From an uncultured Eubacteriales bacterium (lineage in GTDB: Bacteria > Bacillota > Clostridia > Oscillospirales > UBA644): a stretch of DNA of 64,000 nucleotides. Made by a program: the position numbers and the translations under genes. The stretch lies in the NCBI GenBank assembly GCA_934501435.1, contig CAKSTW010000004.1:1-64000 (forward strand), read 5' to 3'. Of the stretch, positions 52,616-61,683 are shown in pieces. The notes below the pieces were generated by a model. It saw only the letters and a program-made list of their open reading frames with translations. It searched no databases and had not been told where the DNA came from. Positions within the stretch are counted from its first letter, which is position 1, and each line of letters opens with the position of its first letter.

Positions 52616-54115
52616 ATGAACGAAGTAATTCTCAGGGCCGAACATATGGTCAAGGAATTCGGACCGACGAAAGCCGTAACCGACGTGACTATCGAGCTTA
52701 AAAGCGGTTGCGTGACCGGACTTGTCGGCGAAAACGGTTCGGGGAAATCAACTCTTTCGAGTATGATTGCCGGCGTTTATCCTCCGACAAAGGGAGAAAT
52801 GACCTTCAGGGGAGAGCATTACAGTCCCAAATCGGTTCTTGACGCAAGAAAAGCCGGAATTCAGTATCTTACGCAGGAGCAGGGAACGATCGACGGTATG
52901 ACCGTCGCCGAGAACATGTTCCTCGGAGAAGAAAACGTTCTTGCGAAGTTCGGAATGGTCAGCATTTCGAATTTGAATAAGGCGGCAAGAAAGATACTTG
53001 ACGAAAACGGTCTTTCCTATGTGAAGGAAAACTCTCCCGTCGACGTCTATTCTTTCGAAGACAGAAAGATGATAGAGACCGCAAGATCATTAAGTCATCA
53101 GCCTGCAATTCTTATTATAGACGAAACAACGACTGCTCTTTCCCAAAAGGGAAGAGACAGGATTTACGACATTATTTTCGAGCAGAAAGCAAAGGGAACG
53201 GCGATCCTCGTTATTTCCCATGACCTTGACGAGGTCAAAAAGCTCTGCGACGAAGTCGTCGTAATGAGAGACGGAAAATACATAACGACTCTCAATGACG
53301 AAGAGATCGAGCCCGACAACATAAGACAGAACATGATAGGAAGAGAAGTCGACGGTTCTTATTACAGGCCCGATTTCGTATGCTCTTACGACGACGAGGT
53401 CGTTCTTGAGGTAAAAGACCTTTCGGTTGACGGAATTTTCTCCGACGTTTCTTTCGATCTGCATAAGGGCGAGATCCTCGGAATCGGCGGACTTTCGGAA
53501 TGCGGAATGCATGAACTTCTGAAGACCGTTTTCGGCGCGATCAAGCCGTCTTCCGGAAGCGTTATCCTGAAAGACGGAAATATCCCGCTGAAGAATACGA
53601 CGACCTCCATAAGACACAAGGTGGCTTATATCCCGAAGGACAGAGATAAAGAGTCTCTCTTCCAGGCGACAAGCATAAAGGATAATATCGTCACCGCGTC
53701 TCTCGACAAACTCAAAAAGGGAATATACATTTCCCCGAGAGCCGAAAAGAGACTTGCCAACGAAGAGGCAAAACGTATGGAAGTCAAGATGCGCGACATT
53801 GAGCAATACGTAAGAGACCTTTCGGGAGGAAACAAACAGAAGGTCGTCGTCGCAAAATGGCTTGCAAACGATTCAAAGATATTCATAATGGACTGCCCGA
53901 CAAGAGGTATCGACGTCGGAGTCAAAGAAAAGATATATCACCTGATGAACGACCTTAAAAAACAGGGCGCGTCAATACTTATGGTTTCGGAAGAAATGAT
54001 GGAACTTATCGGTATGGCGGACAGGATAATCACGATGAAGGACGGAAAACTCAGTAAGGAGTTCGAAAGATCCGAAAGTCTTACAGAGGCCGTTATCATC
54101 GGCGCGATAGTCTGA
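52616..54115 (+). CDS. Sugar ABC importer ATP-binding protein (RbsA/MglA type)
   Basis: 499 residues with two ABC cassettes. The first has Walker A GENGSGKST and IIDETTTALS, but its signature is degenerate (YSFEDRKMIE). The second has a degenerate Walker A (GLSECGMHE), a good signature LSGGNKQK, and MDCPTRG where the catalytic Glu is Cys. One composite ATP site therefore remains: Walker A/B of the first with the signature of the second. It energises the two permeases at 54129 and 56275. Confidence 0.9.
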   Translation: MNEVILRAEHMVKEFGPTKAVTDVTIELKSGCVTGLVGENGSGKSTLSSMIAGVYPPTKGEMTFRGEHYSPKSVLDARKAGIQYLTQEQGTIDGMTVAENMFLGEENVLAKFGMVSISNLNKAARKILDENGLSYVKENSPVDVYSFEDRKMIETARSLSHQPAILIIDETTTALSQKGRDRIYDIIFEQKAKGTAILVISHDLDEVKKLCDEVVVMRDGKYITTLNDEEIEPDNIRQNMIGREVDGSYYRPDFVCSYDDEVVLEVKDLSVDGIFSDVSFDLHKGEILGIGGLSECGMHELLKTVFGAIKPSSGSVILKDGNIPLKNTTTSIRHKVAYIPKDRDKESLFQATSIKDNIVTASLDKLKKGIYISPRAEKRLANEEAKRMEVKMRDIEQYVRDLSGGNKQKVVVAKWLANDSKIFIMDCPTRGIDVGVKEKIYHLMNDLKKQGASILMVSEEMMELIGMADRIITMKDGKLSKEFERSESLTEAVIIGAIV

Positions 54116-54128
54116 CGGAGGAAAAATT

Positions 54129-55040
54129 ATGGAAAAACTCAGAAAAATAATTCCGGTCGCCGGACTTTTGATAATCTTCATCATCTTTTCCTTTACGACC
54201 GGCGGAATGTTCTTAAAATGGAACAATATCCAGAACCTTATAGCGCAGTCTTCGATAACGATGGTCGCCGCGATAGGTACTGCGTTTGTTATGACGCATA
54301 ACAACCTTGACTTTTCTCTCGGCGGCGCGTGCGCTCTCTGCTGCGTGCTTTCCTATCTGATAGTCGGAAACAACCTTTGGCTCTTTTTCCTTCTCTGCAT
54401 CGTTTTCGGCGTGCTCTGCGGTCTTTTCTCCGCTGTTCTTCACGTCAAGGGCGAAGTTCCCGCGTTTATCGCCGGAATGTGCCTTATGTTTGCGGGAAGA
54501 GGGCTTGCTCAGTCGGTCGCCGCGGGCAAAACAATGATGATGACTCAGGCTGCAAAACTCAATAACGTCTGGTTTTTCGTCGGCGTACTTGTGGCGGTAT
54601 TCCTTGTCGGATATTTCCTTTATAACTATACGAAAATCGGTAAATATCAGAAACTTATAGGTACAAACCCGAAAGCTGCCGAACTCAGCGGTATTTCCGT
54701 AGGAAAATACAAGACGATAGCGTTCGTAATAAGCGGCGTGACGATAGGTATCGCGGCTTGTCTCACGATAATCAGAAGCCCGAGCATCGTCGGCGCAACA
54801 GGCACAAACCTCGAAACGAATGTTCTTCTTGCTCTGTCTCTCGGCGGACTTTCAATGACAGGCGGTTCTTCCTCAAAAATAAGAACGGCGGTCATCGGTA
54901 CGTTGATATTCTTTATGCTCAACAACGGACTTACCCTTTGGGGTCTTGACCCGAACCTCGTTGATATCATAAAGGCAATATTCTTCTTAGGTACGGTAGC
55001 AATATCCATCGATCGCTCACAGCACGACGTTATCGTCTGA
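54129..55040 (+). CDS. Sugar ABC importer permease 1
   Basis: 303 residues with about eight to ten membrane helices, RbsC family (MTHNNLDFSLGGACALCCVLSYL, IGTNPKAAELSGISVGKYK, NVLLALSLGGLSMTGG). It is 13 bases after the ATPase. The second permease, after the binding protein, suggests a heterodimeric pore, unlike the RbsC homodimer. Confidence 0.9.
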   Translation: MEKLRKIIPVAGLLIIFIIFSFTTGGMFLKWNNIQNLIAQSSITMVAAIGTAFVMTHNNLDFSLGGACALCCVLSYLIVGNNLWLFFLLCIVFGVLCGLFSAVLHVKGEVPAFIAGMCLMFAGRGLAQSVAAGKTMMMTQAAKLNNVWFFVGVLVAVFLVGYFLYNYTKIGKYQKLIGTNPKAAELSGISVGKYKTIAFVISGVTIGIAACLTIIRSPSIVGATGTNLETNVLLALSLGGLSMTGGSSSKIRTAVIGTLIFFMLNNGLTLWGLDPNLVDIIKAIFFLGTVAISIDRSQHDVIV

Positions 55041-55095
55041 TCGGTGAATATAAAAATAGAACAAAAAAAATATTTTCTTCAAAGGAGAAAAAAAA

Positions 55096-56235
55096 ATGAA
55101 AAAAACAAAGAAAATCGTAAGTATCATTCTTGCGGCAATCATGCTTGTTTCCGTATGCTTCGCATTCGCGGGCTGCGGTGAGACCGGCAACGGCGGACAA
55201 ACCGAAGAAAAACAGAAGATCGGTATGATCTGGTACGGCAACACCGACGCAATGGGCGGAACCTTCTATGCATGGGCAAACAAAGCAGCCGAAGCTCTTA
55301 ACGTAGAACTCGTTTGGAAACTCGGAAGCTACACGACAGCAGACGAACTTACCGACTGCGAAAACCTTATTTCCGCAGGCTGCAAAGGCATCTACTACAT
55401 TCCTATGGACACCTCCGCAAACCTTCAGCTCGGAACCGCTTGCCAGAATGCGGGCGTTTACCTCTCAATGTCCAACAGAGACATTCTTGACGAAGACGTT
55501 CTTGCAGCAGTAAGAGCAAATCCCTACTTCGTAACCCGTATCAAAGACGACAGCTACGAAATCTGTAAGGCTATGGTCAAGGTTCTTGCGGATCAGGGAG
55601 TCAAAAAGGTTTGCCTCCTTGCAGGCGACCCCTCCGACGTTATGATGGTCGACAGAAACAAGGGCTTCCAGGACGGCTGTAAAGAATACGGCGTTGAGAT
55701 CCTCGGAACTTCCCAGCTTGTTTCCGGCGACGCTACCGCAAACGTTGACAGTGTAAACAACTTCCTTACTCTCTATCCCGATGTTCAGGGTATCCTCGCT
55801 TCTTCCGGAACCGCAGGTGTCGGCGAAGCCATAATCACAACTCTTAATAACTCCAACAGAGAAAAAGGTTCCGTTAAGGTCGCCGCTTTCGATACTTTCG
55901 AAGGCAACCAGCAGGCATTTGAAGACGGCTGGCTCGCAGCTTCCTGCGGCGGTTACACCTCCGAGTGTCTCGTCTCCTTTATCTCTCTTGTAAACAAGGT
56001 AAAGGGCAACAACGCTTCCGATAAGATCATGGAACTCTCCCTTTCTCCGCTGCTTATAGCTTCTGCGGAAGATATGGACGTATTCTCCAAATATGTTGAT
56101 AACCCCGAAGTATTCCTTTACAGCGACGACCTCGTAAAGAGCCTTGTCGGTCCCAATGTCAAAGAAGCCGACTATCAGAAAGTTCTCGACGACTGGTCTC
56201 TCGATTTCGTAAGGACAGCGGCAGGCGTAAAATAA
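55096..56235 (+). CDS. Sugar ABC importer substrate-binding lipoprotein
   Basis: 379 residues. The signal peptide ends in FAGC (Cys27), then the type 1 periplasmic-binding fold of ribose-type proteins (GMIWYGNTDAMGGTFYAWANKAAEAL, VCLLAGDPSDVMMVDRNKGFQDG, AFDTFEGNQQAFEDGWLAAS). Many aromatic residues in the first lobe hint at glycoside binding. It uses smooth, expression-type codons and a strong AAAGGAG site. It is placed between the two permease genes. Confidence 0.9.
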   Translation: MKKTKKIVSIILAAIMLVSVCFAFAGCGETGNGGQTEEKQKIGMIWYGNTDAMGGTFYAWANKAAEALNVELVWKLGSYTTADELTDCENLISAGCKGIYYIPMDTSANLQLGTACQNAGVYLSMSNRDILDEDVLAAVRANPYFVTRIKDDSYEICKAMVKVLADQGVKKVCLLAGDPSDVMMVDRNKGFQDGCKEYGVEILGTSQLVSGDATANVDSVNNFLTLYPDVQGILASSGTAGVGEAIITTLNNSNREKGSVKVAAFDTFEGNQQAFEDGWLAASCGGYTSECLVSFISLVNKVKGNNASDKIMELSLSPLLIASAEDMDVFSKYVDNPEVFLYSDDLVKSLVGPNVKEADYQKVLDDWSLDFVRTAAGVK

Positions 56236-56274
56236 AACGGAGCCTTAAGGCACCGCAATTATGAGGTGAAATGA

Positions 56275-57246
56275 ATGAATAAAGTACTCGGAAAGGTCAA
56301 AAATTATGCACTGTCGGTCCTTGCACCGGTGATAATGATAGCGCTTTTATTGTTGATTTCACCCGAAACGCGATCATTAGACGCAGTCCTCTCCCTGCTT
56401 CGCCAGGGCTTTATCCCGACCGTTATCGGATGGGGCGTTCTTTTCAATATGAAAGTCGGAAACTGGGATTTCTCAATAGGCGCAAGGTTCGTCCTCGCGG
56501 CGATCCTTGCCGGAAATCTTGCTCAAAGTCTCAATCTCGGAGTATTCGGACTTGTACTCTTTTCCCTCGTTATCTCCCTTGTTCTCGGAGTTATCGTCGG
56601 CCTCGTATATAAGTTCCTTAAGATCCCGACCCTTATCGCCTCTATCGGACTTGCTCTTATCTTTGAGAGCCTTACCCGTATAGTTTACGGAGGCGGCGGA
56701 GTCCATATCTCTACCGATATGATGATTTTAAGCACTCCTCCTTTCGACTTTATCCTGTTTGTCATCTGCTTTGCTCTCGCCGCGTTCTTCTATTATAAGA
56801 GAAGAATAGGTTACAGCATCAGAGCCGTCGGCAGCAATCCGACCGTCGCTCAGACAAACGGCATAAGCGCCCTCAACACAAAGACTGCGGCTCTTATTCT
56901 TTCGGGACTTTTCGCCGGACTTTACACGGTATTTGCGCTCAGCAAATCGGGTGTGGCGTCCGCGGTATCCGGAACTCTCGGCAGCGCCTCCACCGTTTTC
57001 GACGCCATGATGTGCGTCCTTATCGGTATGGCTATCTGCGGAAAAGGCAACATCATATTCTCAATATACGGTGGCGCCATCATAACTCAGATACTTAAAA
57101 TGGGAATGGTAGCGATAGGGCTTCCCACGACCTATAATAAGGTTGTTATAGCTGTCTTCGTTATCTTCTTCATGGTCCTCTCTTCAAAGAGCGCGGCTAT
57201 CGAAAAACTTACCGCGAAACTGAGAAGCAAAAAGAAGACCGCCTGA
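56275..57246 (+). CDS. Sugar ABC importer permease 2
   Basis: 323 residues, about nine membrane helices, RbsC family (GWGVLFNMKVGNWDFSIGARFVLAA, RAVGSNPTVAQTNGISALNTK, FDAMMCVLIGMAICGKGN). Its sequence differs clearly from permease 1, so the pore is probably heterodimeric. A stem-loop follows the gene. Confidence 0.9.
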   Translation: MNKVLGKVKNYALSVLAPVIMIALLLLISPETRSLDAVLSLLRQGFIPTVIGWGVLFNMKVGNWDFSIGARFVLAAILAGNLAQSLNLGVFGLVLFSLVISLVLGVIVGLVYKFLKIPTLIASIGLALIFESLTRIVYGGGGVHISTDMMILSTPPFDFILFVICFALAAFFYYKRRIGYSIRAVGSNPTVAQTNGISALNTKTAALILSGLFAGLYTVFALSKSGVASAVSGTLGSASTVFDAMMCVLIGMAICGKGNIIFSIYGGAIITQILKMGMVAIGLPTTYNKVVIAVFVIFFMVLSSKSAAIEKLTAKLRSKKKTA

Positions 57247-57265
57247 AAGACGATTGTGTATTAAG

Positions 57266-57291
57266 CGGGCGGAAATGAAAATTTCCGCCCG
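57266..57291 (+). terminator. Intercistronic stem-loop after the importer
   Basis: A perfect 11-bp stem CGGGCGGAAAT/ATTTCCGCCCG with a GAAA tetraloop (57266-57291), followed by an A-rich tail rather than T residues. It is more likely a transcript-stabilising or processing hairpin than a full terminator. Confidence 0.6.
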
Positions 57292-57330
57292 TTATAAAAA
57301 ATCGGGTGAAAACCGAATCGGAGAAATTAT

Positions 57331-57762
57331 ATGAAAATTCGCGTTCTATTCAGACAGATACAGCAGGTCCCCGTTGAAAACAGGGAAAAACAGGCGGAGC
57401 TTGAACACAGGAGCGATCTCGCCTGCGTAAGACTCGGACTTCCCTTGCCGCAGAGACTTCGTCCCTTTACCGGGAGCATGGATTCCCGAATCCGCGTTTC
57501 CGAAAGAGAATACGGGTCGATCTCGGATTTTACAAGACTTCATGTTTTGTGGAAAAACGATCCGGAGTGTATAGAACTTGACCGGGAATGGGAAAAATGC
57601 TACGATTGGCAAAAACAGGAGATCCTCTACGTTGACGACAGCAGAGACCCGATAATCCCGTGGATACAGATGGCGGCGGAAAAGGAAAAAACCGTTAAAT
57701 ACACGGTCAATCCGAATTATGTGATGCCGTCCGAATGGAAAAACGGAGGGAATGACAGATGA
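57331..57762 (+). CDS. Unknown small protein, paralog A
   Basis: 143 residues, soluble, with no family that I recognise. It shares the layout of the next gene: MKIRVLFRQIQQVP, a helical segment with LPLPQRLRPFTGS, a Ser-Arg-x-Arg-Val segment, VLWKNDPECIELDREW, then KQEILYVDDSRDP. The alternation of strands and helices would suit a ferredoxin-like (dimeric alpha-beta barrel) fold, but this is a guess. CGGAG precedes the ATG and the stop overlaps paralog B (ATGA), so the two are probably made in equal amounts. Confidence 0.65.
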   Translation: MKIRVLFRQIQQVPVENREKQAELEHRSDLACVRLGLPLPQRLRPFTGSMDSRIRVSEREYGSISDFTRLHVLWKNDPECIELDREWEKCYDWQKQEILYVDDSRDPIIPWIQMAAEKEKTVKYTVNPNYVMPSEWKNGGNDR

Positions 57763-58136
57763 AGGTAATGTACAGACAGACCCAGCATATTCCCTTTGAA
57801 AAATGGCTCCAGGAGTTGGAGCTCGAAAGAAAGACCGATGAAGAAGAAGGAAGACTCGGCCATCCTCTTCCGAGAAGGTACCGTTATTTTTCCGGTGCCG
57901 AAAGATCTCAGACGAGAGTTCACGAAAGAGTATATGATGATTTCGAAAAATGGGGCGTTCTTTTCGAGGAATGGTCCGAAGACGAAACCTGTCAGAAGAT
58001 CGAGGTCGAGAGACATAATTACTATGTCTGGGAAAAAGAAGAGCTTTTCTATGTCGATGACCCGATCGACGTTGAAAGCCTGAAAAAGGAACTTATCGCG
58101 CAAGGTAAAGAAATTGCGGATATTTACAGGGATTGA
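57759..58136 (+). CDS. Unknown small protein, paralog B
   Basis: 125 residues, paralogous to the preceding protein: MKVMYRQTQHIPFEKW, GHPLPRRYRYFSGAERSQTRVHERVYDDFEKWGVLF, then EKEELFYVDDPIDVESL. Conserved features of both are the RQ-Q start, LPLP/HPLP-R-R/Y-F-G, SRxR/QTRVxER-Y and LYVDD. Rich in Trp, Tyr and charged residues. It sits between importer and kinase, so a role in handling the same compound is likely. Function unknown. Confidence 0.65.
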   Translation: MKVMYRQTQHIPFEKWLQELELERKTDEEEGRLGHPLPRRYRYFSGAERSQTRVHERVYDDFEKWGVLFEEWSEDETCQKIEVERHNYYVWEKEELFYVDDPIDVESLKKELIAQGKEIADIYRD

Positions 58137-58183
58137 AAATTATGGAGCATTGCTCCGTTGAATTTATAAAAGGAGATTTGGGA

Positions 58184-59164
58184 ATGAAGATTTTAGCTCT
58201 TGATTTCGGCGGAAGTTCCGTAAAATACGGAGTCGTCGATGAAAATGCCGTTATAACCGAATCCGGAAAACTTCCCGCGCCGCTGTCGTCGGTTGAAGAA
58301 TTTGCCGACACCGTAGCAGAACTTTACGACAGATTCAAAGACGGAGTTTCCGGAATAGGAGTAAGTCTTCCGGGAAACATAGACCCTGAATCGGGCGTTC
58401 TTTTCGGAAGCGGAGTTTACAGGGAACTTTACGGAAAGAGCATCACCGACATTATCGAAAAAAGATGCGGAGTAAAGGCGGCTGTCGAAAACGACGGAAA
58501 ATGCGGCGCGCTTTCCGAAGCATGGAAAGGCTCCCTTCGGGATTGCGAGGACGGGATAGTTCTTATTCTCGGATCGGGAATTGCCGGCGGCGTTATCAAA
58601 AATCATAAAGTGCACAGCGGAAAAGGTTTCAATGCAGGGGAATTTTCCTATGCAATAACCACTTCCGGCGATTATTCGCTGATGTCAAGCGCCTGCATGC
58701 AGGTCGGAATGCTCGGAGTTACTTATAAACTCTGCAAAATGAAAAATCTTGACCTGACAATTCAGGATTCCGCGCCCACGCAGCTCTTTTTGGACAGCGT
58801 TCTCGGCGACAGATATCCGAAAACCGATGAGGAACCGAAGAAGATAATCGCCGACGGCAGACAGTTTTTTGATTGGATAAGAGCCGGAGACGAAGACGCG
58901 CTCAAAGTATACGACGAGTTTATAAAGGCGCTCGGAAATATGGTTTTCAACGCGCAGATATGCTACGGCCCCGATAAGATCGTTATCGGCGGCGGGCTCA
59001 GCCGCGAAGACTGCGTACTTACGGATCTTCGCAACGAAGTCGATAAATATGTAAAAGGCTACGGCGTCGAGGGAATGATAAACCCCGAAATCGTCGTCAG
59101 CACATACCGCAGCGAAGCAAATCTCTGCGGCGCGGCGTATAATTTTATAATTCGCAATAAATAA
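58184..59164 (+). CDS. ROK-family sugar kinase
   Basis: 326 residues. N-terminal phosphate loop LDFGGSSVKYGVVDE and the ROK core (VSLPGNIDPESG, VENDGKCGALSEAWKGSL with catalytic Asp, LGSGIAGGVI). The usual Cys-rich zinc motif of glucokinases is missing, as in ROK kinases of beta-glucosides (BglK type). The start at 58184 follows AAAGGAG; an upstream in-frame ATG lacks a site. It probably phosphorylates the imported glycoside at the glucose 6-position before the GH1 enzyme cuts it. Confidence 0.85.
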   Translation: MKILALDFGGSSVKYGVVDENAVITESGKLPAPLSSVEEFADTVAELYDRFKDGVSGIGVSLPGNIDPESGVLFGSGVYRELYGKSITDIIEKRCGVKAAVENDGKCGALSEAWKGSLRDCEDGIVLILGSGIAGGVIKNHKVHSGKGFNAGEFSYAITTSGDYSLMSSACMQVGMLGVTYKLCKMKNLDLTIQDSAPTQLFLDSVLGDRYPKTDEEPKKIIADGRQFFDWIRAGDEDALKVYDEFIKALGNMVFNAQICYGPDKIVIGGGLSREDCVLTDLRNEVDKYVKGYGVEGMINPEIVVSTYRSEANLCGAAYNFIIRNK

Positions 59165-59181
59165 TCCGGGAGGAATTTTTG

Positions 59182-60591
59182 ATGTTTCCGAAAAATTTCT
59201 TATGGGGCGGAGCTACCGCCGCAAATCAGATGGAGGGTGCTTATCTCGAAGACGGAAAGGGCCTTTCCATACAGGACCTTTTACCTCACGGGGTCGCAAC
59301 TCCCAGAACGGACGAGCCGACGCCCGATAACTTAAAACTCATAGGCATCGACTTCTATCACCGTTATAAGGAAGATATAAGACTTTTTGCCGAAATGGGA
59401 TTTAAGGTATTCCGTATGTCGATCGCATGGGCAAGAATTTTCCCGAACGGCGACGACGCGGAGCCCAATGAAAAGGGTCTTGAATTCTACGACAGAGTCT
59501 TTGACGAATGTCACAAATACGGAATGGAGCCTCTTGTAACTCTTTCTCATTACGAAACGCCTCTTGCGCTTTCGAAGAAATACGACGGTTTCAGAAACAG
59601 AAAAACGATCGATCTTTTCGTAAAATATGCGGAGACCGTCTTCAAAAGATATAAGGGAAAGGTCAAATATTGGCTCACATTTAACGAAATAAACACGATA
59701 ATGACCGAACCGTTCCTGAGCGGCGGAATATGGACGGACAAAACAAAACTTTCTCTCGGAGATAAACTCCAGGCTATTCATCACGAACTTGTCGCGTCCG
59801 CCGCGGCAACAAAAACAGCACATGAGATAGATCCCGAAAACAAAATAGGCTGTATGGTTCTTGCTCTTCCCATCTATCCTCTGACGCCGGATCCCGCCGA
59901 CGTTCTCAAGGCGATGGAAAACAACCATACAAACCTTCTCTTTACCGACGTTCAGGCGCGCGGCTATTATCCGTCTTATGCAACGCGTTGGTACAGAGAA
60001 AAGAACATAACTCTCGAGATAACGCCCGAAGACGAAGAAATCCTTAAGAATTCCGTAGATTTCGTATCTTTCAGTTATTATTGGAGTCTTTGCGCTTCGG
60101 CTGATCCCACCAAGTCCAAGGAGATGTATTTCTCAACCGCAACTCCCAATCCTTATCTCAAAGCGACCGATTGGGGCTGGCAGATAGACCCGCAGGGACT
60201 TCGTTATATTCTTAACGAATTCTATGAAAGATATCAGAAACCCCTGTTCATTGCCGAAAACGGGCTCGGAGCGCACGATACTCTCGTTAAAGATCAAAAC
60301 GGAGACTATACCGTTATCGACGACTACCGCATAGACTTCCTGCGTCAGCACCTTTTGCAGGTCGAAGAGGCGATAGCCGACGGCGTTGATATTATGGGAT
60401 ATACTTCCTGGGGCTGCATCGACCTCGTTTCCGCGTCTACCGCCGAAATGGAAAAACGTTACGGCTTTATTTACGTCGACAGAGACAACGAGGGAAGAGG
60501 AACTCTCGAAAGATATAAAAAGAAGAGTTTTTACTGGTATAAGAAGGTTATAGAAACAAACGGCGCAAGTCTTCACGATAAGGAGGAATAA
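59182..60591 (+). CDS. GH1 family 6-phospho-beta-glucosidase-like enzyme
   Basis: 469 residues, full GH1 barrel. Acid/base Glu169 lies in WLTFNEI and nucleophile Glu359 in FIAENG. The C-terminal segment WGCIDLVSASTAEMEKRYGF provides Ser419, Lys425 and Tyr427, the phosphate-binding trio of 6-phospho-beta-glucosidases, in place of the WS..DNFEW of plain beta-glucosidases. Uptake here is by ABC, not PTS, so phosphate must come from the adjacent ROK kinase. GGGAGG precedes the ATG. Confidence 0.9.
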   Translation: MFPKNFLWGGATAANQMEGAYLEDGKGLSIQDLLPHGVATPRTDEPTPDNLKLIGIDFYHRYKEDIRLFAEMGFKVFRMSIAWARIFPNGDDAEPNEKGLEFYDRVFDECHKYGMEPLVTLSHYETPLALSKKYDGFRNRKTIDLFVKYAETVFKRYKGKVKYWLTFNEINTIMTEPFLSGGIWTDKTKLSLGDKLQAIHHELVASAAATKTAHEIDPENKIGCMVLALPIYPLTPDPADVLKAMENNHTNLLFTDVQARGYYPSYATRWYREKNITLEITPEDEEILKNSVDFVSFSYYWSLCASADPTKSKEMYFSTATPNPYLKATDWGWQIDPQGLRYILNEFYERYQKPLFIAENGLGAHDTLVKDQNGDYTVIDDYRIDFLRQHLLQVEEAIADGVDIMGYTSWGCIDLVSASTAEMEKRYGFIYVDRDNEGRGTLERYKKKSFYWYKKVIETNGASLHDKEE

Positions 60592-60593
60592 AA

Positions 60594-61121
60594 ATGGCGG
60601 AAAAAAACGATAAATATCCGTACCGTACTCCGAAAAAATATCCGAAAAAAGATCTGCACGGACGTCCCCGCGTAATGCAGATGCAATATGCGGATTTCAA
60701 AAGATTTCAGAAATTCTATGTGAACGTCTTCGGCTGGGATATGTTCGAACTTCCCGAAACCGCAGGCGGCGCGAAAAAAGGCAGCGACGCTCCTACCGTC
60801 GTCTGCGCCACGGGACCGAGCTATGAAACGTGGGAGGGTCTTAATCCCGGACACATGAACTGCACGGTCTCGAAAGCCCCGGACGGGAAAGTCGGAGTTC
60901 CCACGATCTTCATGGAAATTCATATGGACAGACCTGTCGCGGATACAGTAAAAGAGATCGTCGAATACGGAGGTTCCTATGACGGAGAACTTCCGGAAGA
61001 GGTCGAGGGCTGGGCTGCTTCCTGCTTTGCAAAAGACCCCTCAGGGAATGAACTTTTCCTCTGGAAATGCCCTCCGTCGAGAACGTGGGAAGAGCCGGAA
61101 GCCGGTTACGACGAAGAATAG
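60594..61121 (+). CDS. VOC-fold protein, paralog 2
   Basis: 175 residues, close to paralogs 3 and 4. Leader YPYRTPKKYPKKDLHGRPRV, then FKRFQKFYVNVFGWDMFELPETAGG, ATGPSYETWEGLNPGHMN, IHMDRPVADT and the terminal signature WKCPPSRTWEEPEAGYDEE. It begins 2 bases after the GH1 stop with AGGAGG inside the GH1 end, so expression is coupled. Metal ligands are unclear. Likely a ligand-binding or aglycone-modifying subunit. Confidence 0.75.
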   Translation: MAEKNDKYPYRTPKKYPKKDLHGRPRVMQMQYADFKRFQKFYVNVFGWDMFELPETAGGAKKGSDAPTVVCATGPSYETWEGLNPGHMNCTVSKAPDGKVGVPTIFMEIHMDRPVADTVKEIVEYGGSYDGELPEEVEGWAASCFAKDPSGNELFLWKCPPSRTWEEPEAGYDEE

Positions 61122-61132
61122 GAGGGGTTTTT

Positions 61133-61654
61133 TTGAAAAAAACAGATACCTATCCGTATCGCGAACCGAAAAAATATACAAAAAAAAGTCTTCACGGCCG
61201 TATTCGTTTCGGACAGCTTGCATACAGCGATTTTAAGCGCTTTCAGAAGTTTTACGTAAACGTTTTCGGCTGGGACATGTTTGAACTTCCCGAAGCTGCG
61301 GGAGGGGTAAAAAAAGGCAGTGAAAACCCCTCGCTTCTCATTGCGACGGGACCGAGTTACGAAACATGGGAGGGGCTCAATCCCGGACACATGAATATGG
61401 GAGCCCACTATGAACCCGGCGAAATTACCGCGCCTGTTTTTATGGGAGAGTGCCACATGGACAGACCCCTGACCGAAACGGCAAGGGAGATCGTCGAACA
61501 CGGCGGTTCGATAGTCGGGGAGATCCCCGAAGAAAAGGACGGCTGGTCAAGCACTCTTATAGCCGCTGACCCGTCGGGAAATATCATTCCTCTGTGGAAA
61601 TGCCCGTCTTCGAGAACATGGGAAGAACCCGAAGCCGGCTATGATAAGGAATAA
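61133..61654 (+). CDS. VOC-fold protein, paralog 3
   Basis: 173 residues starting at TTG (61133) behind AGGAGGGG; an ATG at 61067 lies inside the previous gene. Same architecture as its neighbours: YPYREPKKYTKKSLHGRIR, FGWDMFELPEAAGGVKKGSENPSLLIATGPSYETWEGLNPGHMN, CHMDRPLTET, WKCPSSRTWEEPEAGYDKE. The middle loop (MGAHYEPGEITAP) is the most variable part among paralogs and may set ligand preference. Confidence 0.75.
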   Translation: MKKTDTYPYREPKKYTKKSLHGRIRFGQLAYSDFKRFQKFYVNVFGWDMFELPEAAGGVKKGSENPSLLIATGPSYETWEGLNPGHMNMGAHYEPGEITAPVFMGECHMDRPLTETAREIVEHGGSIVGEIPEEKDGWSSTLIAADPSGNIIPLWKCPSSRTWEEPEAGYDKE

Positions 61655-61683
61655 TTTTTATTTTATGAAAGGATGTTATTAAA

